Shown one piece after another: positions 6,061 to 11,304 of a DNA stretch of 11,304 nt. Both the position numbers and the translations under genes were made by a program. Below the pieces are notes generated by a model. It searched no databases. It was not told the DNA's origin and was given only the letters and a program-made list of their open reading frames with translations. The first letter of the stretch is position 1. Each line of letters opens with the position of its first letter. The stretch comes from Candidatus Spechtiibacteriota bacterium (lineage in GTDB: Bacteria > Patescibacteriota > Minisyncoccia > Spechtbacterales > HO2-43-30), in assembly GCA_016177905.1 (NCBI GenBank), contig JACOUK010000082.1:1-11304 (forward strand), given 5' to 3'.

Positions 6061-6096
6061 GACTAAAACCCCCCGCAGCTGCGGGGGGTTTTAGTC
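6061..6096. terminator. bidirectional intrinsic terminator, 36-bp perfect palindrome
   Basis: Each half begins GACTAAAACCCCCCGC and the centre is AGCT; the two halves are exact reverse complements. It follows P1 of rnpB immediately and gives a GC-rich stem with T-runs on both strands. On the minus strand it contains the stop codon of the convergent CofE-like gene (6091-6093), so one element serves both genes. Confidence 0.9.
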
Positions 6097-6846
6097 CCCA
6101 TTCCCCCCTTTTCCCCACTCCATCGCATTGAGGAGCGGGCCATAAATATCGATTTCTTTGGGAACAGAGAGAGGGTTTTCTCTCCGGAAATCAAAGTTCA
6201 AAAATCGCACGAATTCGACGTCTTCGATAACGGCAAGGGGGGTTTGCTCTTTGCCTTCGCCCATCACAAGCACTGCCGCAACTGCAAGAGAGTCCGCGAT
6301 ATTCTGTTGCGTAATCAGCATCTCTCTTCCGAAAATATCTTTTGCGCCTCGGTAATCTTTCAATGGGGAGAACCCCCAATACGAAAGCGCGATTCCCATG
6401 GTGCCGTACCGCAAGGGCGTGGTGTGGCTATCGGAAATGATGACGCCGAATTTTTTGAGCCCAAATTCTTTTTTCAAAAAATCATGGATTTTCTTCGCGG
6501 TGAGGAAAGGATCTTCCGGCCAAAGAATGTAATACCCATTCGCGTTTGATTCATCAATGCCCGCAGTTGGAATAAGAATGTTATGTTTTATTGTAAGCAT
6601 TACCCAGCCTTTGGGAGTTTTTTCGCGCGGCAAATAAAAATCCGCCTCTTTTTTTATAAGCTCGTCTTTATCTTTTACATCCGTCAACTTCACGCATCGT
6701 CCCTGTGAGATGGAGACAATTTTTGAGGTAATAACAATAACGGAATTTTCTTTGAGCCGTTTTTTTTTGAATGCTTTTTTTAGGACTTCAAAAAGATCGT
6801 CTTTGGGCGGGAGAAACTGGCGGGTTTTGATGGGCTCGATACGCAT
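6091..6846 (-). CDS. CofE-like gamma-glutamyl ligase family protein (F420-0:L-glutamate ligase fold)
   Basis: 251 residues from the ATG at 6844-6846. Family signatures run in order: VIVITSKIVSISQGR (36-50), AGIDESNANG (95-104), WPEDPFLTAKKI (109-120), VIISDSHTTPLRYGTMGIAL (135-154), GFSPLKDYRGAKDIFGREM (158-176), QQNIADSLAVAAVLVMGEG (180-198). These correspond to the nucleotide/metal-binding core of CofE, which adds glutamate to coenzyme F420-0. No other F420 gene is in the window and CPR bacteria are not known to make F420, so the true acceptor is unknown; a peptide-ligase role on another substrate is inference. The start was chosen because an in-frame ATG at 6885 overlaps the -35 box; the promoter places the mRNA start about 4 nt before 6846. 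Convergent with rnpB, divergent from the sugar transferase. Confidence 0.87.
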   Translation of the reverse strand: MRIEPIKTRQFLPPKDDLFEVLKKAFKKKRLKENSVIVITSKIVSISQGRCVKLTDVKDKDELIKKEADFYLPREKTPKGWVMLTIKHNILIPTAGIDESNANGYYILWPEDPFLTAKKIHDFLKKEFGLKKFGVIISDSHTTPLRYGTMGIALSYWGFSPLKDYRGAKDIFGREMLITQQNIADSLAVAAVLVMGEGKEQTPLAVIEDVEFVRFLNFDFRRENPLSVPKEIDIYGPLLNAMEWGKGGNGD

Positions 6847-6856
6847 GTTGCTTTTG

Positions 6857-6885
6857 TATATACTACATGCGAGCAGTTTTTTCAA
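6857..6885 (-). promoter_or_regulatory. sigma-70-type promoter of the CofE-like gene
   Basis: On the minus strand TTGAAA (6885-6880) and TATATA (6862-6857) are 17 bp apart. Only 10 nt separate the -10 from the ATG, so the predicted leader is about 4 nt with no room for a Shine-Dalgarno site. Confidence 0.75.
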
Positions 6886-6891
6886 GTAAGG

Positions 6892-6920
6892 TTGTAAAAA
6901 GCATATCTTCCGGATATAAT
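6892..6920 (+). promoter_or_regulatory. sigma-70-type promoter of the sugar-transferase gene
   Basis: TTGTAA (6892-6897) and a perfect TATAAT (6915-6920) with 17-bp spacing. The ATG at 6930 is 9 nt after the -10, so the predicted leader is about 3 nt. Its -35 lies only 6 bp from the -35 of the divergent CofE-like gene, back to back. Confidence 0.8.
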
Positions 6921-6929
6921 GGTTGGAAT

Positions 6930-8312
6930 ATGCGAAAAGCTGATTTTTTATTCACTGTTGCGCTTGTGCCCGTTGATTTTATGATGTGTATCAGCGCCGC
7001 GTTTGCGGCGTATTTTTTGCGTTTGAGTCCATGGGCGCGAGAACTCCGGCCGGTGGTTTTTAGTCTTCCTATTATACACTACCTTACCGTAACGCTCGGG
7101 ATCGTAGCATTCTTTCTTCTTATTTTCGCAGTTTCCGGACTCTATAAAACAGGAGCAAAAAGAGGAGGGCTTGAAGAGTTTTTTCAAATTGTGGTATCAA
7201 TGTCCGCCGCGATGATGACGATTATTATATTTATGTTTTTTAAGCGCGATTGGTTTGATTCACGTTTTATCATGCTCGCCGCGTGGTTTTTCGGGATTGT
7301 GTTTGTTGCTATAGGGAGACTGTTTGCGGCAAAAGTACGCAGAACTCTTATCGTAAAACGCGGTTTTGGCGTAGAGCGCGTGCTTCTTGTGGGCTACGGA
7401 GAGCAAGCAGACCTCATTAAGAAAGAAATCGAAACTAACCCCGAGATCGGCTATTCCATACTTGGGCATATTCCGGCGATTGATCTTGCACGGATCAAAG
7501 ACATTGTGAAAAATCCCGGGGCTCATAAAATTATACTTACCAATCAAAGTTTTGAGAGAAACGCCGTTGTGGAACTTATAAATTTTTGCGAAGACATGCG
7601 CATAGACCTTAAGTTTGTCCCCGATCTTTTTGGGGCTGTTTCGCGGAATATCGGCATGGACATTTTGGGCGGCAATCCTTTAATAGAATTAAAACGGACG
7701 AATCTTGAAGCTTGGGGGCTTGTCATGAAACGGATTCTGGATATTCTCCTTGCGGGACTGTCGCTTCCGTTTCTCCTTCCTTTATTTTTGTGTGTCGGGT
7801 TTTTTATCAAATGGGAGACGAAAGGGCCCGTGTTTGTGCGACTTCGAAGAGTGAGCCAGGGGAAGGAATTTGATCTTATGAAATTTCGTTCCATGATCGC
7901 GGGGGCGGCCGAACTCAAACCATATCTTGTTTCTCTGAACGAACGAAACGATGGGCCTCTTTTTAAGATGAAAGACGATCCGCGCATCACAAAAGTCGGA
8001 AGGTTTATCCGATCGAAGCGCATTGATGAGCTTCCTCAAATTTTTAATGTGCTGAAGGGAGATTTGAGTCTTGTGGGCCCCCGGCCGCATGAGCCCGAGG
8101 AAGTCGCGCGGTACGAGCGGCATCATAAAAAAGTTCTCGCGATAAAATCGGGCGTTACCGGCCTTGCGCAAATCTCCGGCGCCGAGCAGCTCCCCTTCGA
8201 AGAAGAAGTAAAGTTAGATCGCTATTATATTGAAAACTGGTCGCTGAAGAAGGATGTGGCGATACTTTTAAAGACTCTTGGAATACTTATATTTGGGAAG
8301 ACGGGATATTAG
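6930..8312 (+). CDS. polyprenyl-phosphate sugar-1-phosphate transferase (exopolysaccharide initiating enzyme)
   Basis: Transfers a sugar-1-phosphate from a nucleotide sugar to the membrane carrier undecaprenyl phosphate, the first step of surface-glycan assembly. 460 residues in the polytopic WbaP/CpsE-like layout. Four N-terminal membrane segments lie at about 7-30, 49-71, 84-104 and 112-131. A nucleotide-binding-like module (VERVLLVGYGEQA, 148-160) and a fifth hydrophobic segment (270-293) follow. The catalytic domain has KFRSM (318-322), DPRITKVGRFIR (350-361), the D366-E367 dyad in IDELPQ, GDLSLVGPRP (377-386), SGVTGLAQISG (407-417) and LDRYYIENWSL (429-439). It looks complete. The ATG at 6930 is preferred over an in-frame ATG at 6867 because the promoter lies between them. 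It heads the glycosyltransferase cluster. The sugar transferred cannot be read from the sequence. Confidence 0.93.
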   Translation: MRKADFLFTVALVPVDFMMCISAAFAAYFLRLSPWARELRPVVFSLPIIHYLTVTLGIVAFFLLIFAVSGLYKTGAKRGGLEEFFQIVVSMSAAMMTIIIFMFFKRDWFDSRFIMLAAWFFGIVFVAIGRLFAAKVRRTLIVKRGFGVERVLLVGYGEQADLIKKEIETNPEIGYSILGHIPAIDLARIKDIVKNPGAHKIILTNQSFERNAVVELINFCEDMRIDLKFVPDLFGAVSRNIGMDILGGNPLIELKRTNLEAWGLVMKRILDILLAGLSLPFLLPLFLCVGFFIKWETKGPVFVRLRRVSQGKEFDLMKFRSMIAGAAELKPYLVSLNERNDGPLFKMKDDPRITKVGRFIRSKRIDELPQIFNVLKGDLSLVGPRPHEPEEVARYERHHKKVLAIKSGVTGLAQISGAEQLPFEEEVKLDRYYIENWSLKKDVAILLKTLGILIFGKTGY

Positions 8313-8335
8313 CGCGAAAACTTTTAATTTTTAAC

Positions 8336-9142
8336 ATGAAAGTCGCACTCGTTCACGATTATTTAAATCAATACGGCGGGGCCGAGCGGGTGCTCGCGGC
8401 TTTTTGCGAGATGTTTCCCGACGCTCCAATCTATACGCTTGTCTACGACGCGAAACTTACGGGATTTGCGTTCGCGAAAAAGAACATCAAGACTTCTTTT
8501 TTGCAGCGTATTCCGTTTGCCGCATCTCGTCATCGCTATTTTCCTATTTTTATGCCTTACGCCGTCGAGCAGTTTGATTTGAGAGATTTTGATCTTATAC
8601 TCTCGGATTCCGGAAGTTACGCGAAAGGAGTGATTACTCGTCCTGAAACGCTTCATATTTCTTACTGCCACACTCCTCACCGCTATGCGTGGGACAAGAG
8701 TCAAAAATTGATCGACGAATTTCATTACCCGAGATTTGTAAAGATGTTTAGTCCGCTTTTTATGACGTACGTGCGCGTATGGGACGCTCAAGCCTCCGAG
8801 CGCCCCACCGCTCTTATCGCGAATTCCCAGTTTGTGCGCCGCCGCATCCAGAAATATTACGGCCGAGACGCGGAAGTTATTTACCCTCCCGTAAACCTAG
8901 ATCACTTTTTCGTTCGGGAGCCGGAAGATTATTTTTTGATGGTGGGGCGCATGGTACCATATAAAAAGTTCGGTTTGGCAGTCCGTGTATTTAACCGGCT
9001 TGGTTTGAAATTAAAAATTATCGGAGACGGTCCCGAGAGAAAGAATCTTCTGCGCGAGGCAAGGAGCAATATCGAGTTTTTGGGCCTTGTGTCGGAGCAA
9101 TACCTCGGGGAATACTACGTTCGCACGAAAGCTCTCATATGA
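8336..9142 (+). CDS. GT4-type glycosyltransferase, C-terminally truncated
   Basis: Predicted retaining glycosyltransferase adding a sugar to the lipid-linked glycan begun by the upstream transferase. The 268 residues hold the N-terminal acceptor domain (MKVALVHDYLNQYGGAERVL; CHTPHRYAWD at 111-120; LIANSQFVRRRI at 160-171; YPPVN) and the start of the donor domain (FLMVGRMVPYKKF 200-212, IIGDGPERKNL 229-239). The family then continues into an FP.EEDFGI..VEAMA.G.PVIA block that binds the nucleotide sugar; here the protein ends at RTKALI just before it. About 100 residues are missing against the usual 360-390, so activity is doubtful. The TGA overlaps the ATG of the next glycosyltransferase. That neat join may be the deletion point. 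No Shine-Dalgarno sequence; 23 nt follow the previous stop. Confidence 0.85.
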   Translation: MKVALVHDYLNQYGGAERVLAAFCEMFPDAPIYTLVYDAKLTGFAFAKKNIKTSFLQRIPFAASRHRYFPIFMPYAVEQFDLRDFDLILSDSGSYAKGVITRPETLHISYCHTPHRYAWDKSQKLIDEFHYPRFVKMFSPLFMTYVRVWDAQASERPTALIANSQFVRRRIQKYYGRDAEVIYPPVNLDHFFVREPEDYFLMVGRMVPYKKFGLAVRVFNRLGLKLKIIGDGPERKNLLREARSNIEFLGLVSEQYLGEYYVRTKALI

Positions 9143-10195
9143 TTATCGCAATTGATATCCGTTCCCTTTCCGGCGGGGCGTATACTGGAGTCGGGGAGTA
9201 TACGAGAAATCTTCTCCAGCACCTCATTCCCGCACACAGCGATATAGAGTTTAAGCTTTTTTTTAACGCGCACAGCGAAAAGCCCAACCTCGATTTTTTG
9301 GGCGCCATTCCCAATGCGAAGCTGTATCATTTCCGTTATCCCAATAAATATTTCAGCGCCGCGACCCGTTTTTTGAATGTTCCAAAACTGGATCGCATGG
9401 TTGGCGGAGCGGATGTTTTTTTTAGTCCGCATTTTATTGCGACGCCAACGACCGCTTCCTGCAGGAAAGTGATTACTTTTCACGATCTTTCGTTTGAGCG
9501 GTATCCGGAGTTTTTCGATCGAAGGCGGAAGTTTTGGCATTTTTCGAATAATCCAAAAAAGCAGGCACAGATGGCGTCGGAGATTATCGCGGTTTCAGAA
9601 TCAACCGCGTACGATCTTACCGATCTCTACGGCGTTGACGCAAAAAAAATTCACGTCGTGTATTCCGGGGTTCGGAAAGAATTTTTTCGCGAAATTTCGC
9701 AGGAAGAGATGTCTCATGTGAAGGGGAAATACAGGCTCCCCGATTGTTTTATTCTTTCCGTTTCGACGATTGAGCCGCGCAAAAATGTCCTTGGAATAAT
9801 AAAAGCGTTTGAAATTTTTAAGGAGTGTCCAGATGTCAAGGCAATATATTTTTTATCTCGGATTTATAGAAGACGAGGACAAGCCGGCTCTGTATAAGCT
9901 CGCCGAGCTTTTTGTCTACCCGAGCATGTACGAAGGTTTCGGATTTCCTGCACTCGAGGCAATGGCTTCCGGCACGCCGGTTATTACCTCAAACTGTTCT
10001 TCACTGCCCGAGGTTGTCGAAGACGCGGCGCTTCTTGTTGACCCCTTCAGCATTTCCGACATCGCATGGCTCATGGGAGAAGTGATACAAGACAAGACAC
10101 TCGCGAGTTTGTTGAAAGAGAAAGGAGTAGCGCAGGCAAAAAAATTCAGCTGGCAGAAGTGCGCGGAAGAGACACTGAAGATATTGACGGGCTAA
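9139..10195 (+). pseudogene. GT4-type glycosyltransferase, internal deletion and frameshift
   Basis: A second glycosyltransferase of the cluster. The first frame (from ATG 9139) reads MIIAIDIRSLSGGAYTGVGE, ITFHDLSFERYPEFF, IIAVSESTAYDL and VSTIEPRKNVLGIIKAFEIFKE (208-229), typical of mannosyltransferase-like GT4 enzymes. After about residue 235 the frame is lost, ending at 9897. The continuation is in another frame from about 9832: YIFYLGFIEDEDKPALYK, ELFVYPSMYEGFGFPALEAM with the donor-binding E-x7-E motif, then SGTPVITSNCSSLPEVVEDA, ending at TAA 10193-10195. Between the two halves the family usually has a LVIAGKKGW-like strand and helix; roughly 25-35 residues are absent, so this is more than a one-base slip. 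Flanking codons are well kept, so the break is recent or an assembly artefact. Confidence 0.85.
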
Positions 10196-10200
10196 CGGGC

Positions 10201-10222
10201 CAAACCACGTTTGTTTGGTTTG
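10201..10222 (+). terminator. possible weak terminator after the glycosyltransferases
   Basis: Inverted repeat CAAACCA (10201-10207) and TGGTTTG (10216-10222) with an 8-nt loop, 5 bp after the stop. The sequence after it is only modestly T-rich (CGGTACTTTTATT), so termination would be weak. Confidence 0.4.
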
Positions 10223-10257
10223 CGGTACTTTTATTCACACGTCATGCAAAAGGATTG

Positions 10258-10266
10258 TGTTATAAT
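10258..10266 (+). promoter_or_regulatory. extended -10 promoter of the DUF4012 gene
   Basis: TGT directly before a perfect TATAAT (10261-10266) forms an extended -10. No good -35 is present at 17 bp. The ATG begins 6 nt after the -10, so transcription is expected to start at or next to the A of the start codon, a leaderless mRNA. Confidence 0.7.
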
Positions 10267-10272
10267 ATATTC

Positions 10273-11304
10273 ATGCGAAAAAGGAGGGAAAACTCCGGTA
10301 TTTTTGGCGGTGGACGCGCAAGATCTCCTCATGTTTTGGATTTGCGTCCAAAAGAAGTTTCAAAAATACGGAAAGGCAGGAAAAAGAAAATAAAAATAGA
10401 TGAGCCTCTTTCGAGAGATGAGTTGATGGAGGAACTTTCAAATCTTGAAAGGCATGAAGTGGAGCTTGCCGCGACGTTGCGTCCGGAAAGGCAAGTAACT
10501 TTCAAACTGATACCTCCAAAAAGAGCTGACGAATCCAGGATTTCGCTTTTCTGGAACGCGGATTCTGCGCCCGAGCGCAAGGATAGCATTTTTTTAAAGA
10601 CTCGGAATTTTGCGTTTTTCTCCGGGATTTTTGCAGCGGCGCTTCTTGTAAGCTTCTCTATTCAAAAAGGCGTATCGCTTAAAAATTTAGGTATGCAAAA
10701 GAGCATTACGGCATATGAGGATTTTCGCATTGCGGAGGCTTCGCTCAAATCTCTCGATTTCGATAGCGCGGCGAAAAGTTTTTCTTTCGCGTACGCGGAG
10801 CTTGCGTCGGTGGAAAGCTCGCTTCAAGGAGTGGGATGGCTGTCAAGCGCGCTCGTTCGTCATATTCCCCGCCTTGCTTCATCTTTGGATTCAGGCGTAG
10901 CGCTTCTGTCTGCCGGGAAACATGTAGCGAGTGCCGGAGAGATCATAAGTTCCGCGGCAGGGCTCATTCCTTTGGGCGGTAGCGTTTCTCCGGAATCGTT
11001 TTTGGCTTTTTTTAGCAAAGAGAAGACTGGCGAGAGTAATGATACAGAGAAGAAGTTCGAGGCGTTTGGAGAGAAGGCGGAAGCAGCAGAGCGGGAGTTG
11101 AATCTGGCGGAAAATGAAATGAAGAGAGTGGAACAAGATCTCTTTCCTCAAGAATTCCAAAAAGCTATTGTCGAATTGCGTAAGAACTTGCCTTTGCTAG
11201 AGGATGGAGTCCGGATTCTCAAAGACTATTCAAGGATTCTTTCTCCTTTGCTTGGAGAGGATTCGCCAAAACGGTATCTTATTATTTTTCAAAATTCAAG
11301 CGAA
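10273..11304 (+). CDS. DUF4012 domain membrane-anchored protein, 5' part
   Basis: Open for 344 codons to the right edge; the C-terminal bulk lies outside. Residues 1-110 are a charged, presumably cytoplasmic region rich in R and K (RKGRKKKIKI, 34-42). One membrane segment follows at about 112-130 (NFAFFSGIFAAALLVSFSI). After it comes a helical, probably extracytoplasmic stretch with coiled-coil character (about 255-320, EKKFEAFGEKAEAAEREL...). The last residues RYLIIFQNSSE (334-344) match the opening of the DUF4012 core, normally RYLL.FQN..ElR..GGF. DUF4012 proteins are common in CPR and Actinobacteria, often beside glycan-synthesis genes; their function is unknown. The ATG at 10273 is set by the promoter 6 nt upstream; GGAGG at 10282-10286 is inside the gene and cannot act as its ribosome site. 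A cell-envelope role is inferred from context. Confidence 0.85.
   Translation, partial: MRKRRENSGIFGGGRARSPHVLDLRPKEVSKIRKGRKKKIKIDEPLSRDELMEELSNLERHEVELAATLRPERQVTFKLIPPKRADESRISLFWNADSAPERKDSIFLKTRNFAFFSGIFAAALLVSFSIQKGVSLKNLGMQKSITAYEDFRIAEASLKSLDFDSAAKSFSFAYAELASVESSLQGVGWLSSALVRHIPRLASSLDSGVALLSAGKHVASAGEIISSAAGLIPLGGSVSPESFLAFFSKEKTGESNDTEKKFEAFGEKAEAAERELNLAENEMKRVEQDLFPQEFQKAIVELRKNLPLLEDGVRILKDYSRILSPLLGEDSPKRYLIIFQNSSE

Larger units (their letters stand above)
5589..6062 (+). ncRNA. rnpB: RNase P RNA (catalytic subunit), with six palindromic hairpin units
   Basis: Ribozyme that removes 5' leaders from pre-tRNAs. The ends pair as P1 (TCCTGGGAAGTC 5589-5600 with GACTTCCTAGGA 6051-6062). 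P2 is GCGAGGTT (5601-5608) with AACCTCGC (5998-6005). The universal core GAGGAAAGTCC is at 5640-5650 and ACAGAATTCGGCTTATAGA at 6034-6052. P8 is GATGGG/CCCATC (5685-5701), and CCACAGAGAC (J11/12) starts at 5796. P13 is AAGTT/AACTT (5852-5868). P14 is a perfect 10-bp stem with a GCAA loop (5873-5896), and P18 a 7-bp stem with a GCAA loop (5969-5986). CACCCGGTGCAAG and GCTTGAGG flank the P15-P17 region. The layout is type A-like. Six hairpins bounded by CCCGCC and GGCGGG occupy P3, the P9/P10 junction (two in tandem), P12, P16/P17 and the P2/P4 junction. The GGU that binds tRNA CCA in L15 is not evident; GGGA stands at the aligned place. Flanked by its own promoter and terminator. Confidence 0.96.

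Noticed and set aside
5867..6118. Minus-strand reading frame over the rnpB 3' half
   Set aside because: It lies wholly on structured RNase P RNA and the terminator, with no family resemblance.
6847..6885. Longer N-terminus for the CofE-like protein (start at 6885)
   Set aside because: That ATG overlaps the -35 box, so it would not be transcribed. MRIEPIKTRQF from 6846 fits the family.
6867..6929. Longer N-terminus for the sugar transferase (start at 6867)
   Set aside because: The promoter boxes at 6892-6920 lie downstream of that ATG, and the first membrane segment begins just after the ATG at 6930.
10211..10393. 60-codon plus-strand frame before the DUF4012 gene
   Set aside because: It spans the extended -10 promoter and overlaps the DUF4012 start in another frame. 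Its sequence has no recognisable features.

Overview
The window most likely comes from a Patescibacteria / candidate phyla radiation (CPR) genome, probably Parcubacteria-like. This is inferred from gene content: a DUF4012 protein beside polysaccharide glycosyltransferases, a stand-alone CofE-like ligase, compact start/stop overlaps, and few Shine-Dalgarno sites. TGA is used as a stop (tpiA, pgk), which argues against the Gracilibacteria/SR1 code. No 16S rRNA or tRNA is present to fix the taxonomy.

Region 1 (1-2235) is a tight plus-strand run: the 3' part of a DedA-family membrane protein, then triosephosphate isomerase (tpiA) and phosphoglycerate kinase (pgk), each start overlapping the previous stop. 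Two perfect palindromes lie inside conserved codons of tpiA and pgk. Region 2 (2236-4447) has a structured spacer, then recJ, broken by a frameshift with about 60 codons missing, and a single-domain RNase H. Region 3 (4448-5528) holds a perfect DnaA box and a ParB-like gene with a strong Shine-Dalgarno site.

Region 4 (5529-6096) is the most remarkable part: the RNase P RNA gene (rnpB). It carries six hairpin units bounded by CCCGCC and GGCGGG. They stand where helices P3, P12 and P16/P17 should be, and at the P9/P10 and P2/P4 junctions. No copy was found elsewhere in the window. A 36-bp perfect palindrome ends rnpB and also ends the convergent CofE-like gene.

Region 5 (6091-11304): the CofE-like gene (minus) and a polyprenyl-phosphate sugar-phosphate transferase (plus) diverge from back-to-back promoters whose -10 boxes are only 9-10 nt from the start codons, implying almost leaderless mRNAs. 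The transferase heads a surface-glycan cluster with two GT4-type glycosyltransferases. The first lacks its C-terminal donor-binding half; the second has an internal gap and frameshift. A DUF4012 gene, with its own apparently leaderless promoter, runs off the right edge.

Three genes (recJ and both glycosyltransferases) therefore have segments missing in one 11-kb window. Either the locus is decaying or, at least as likely, the metagenomic assembly has collapsed segments; read mapping would decide.
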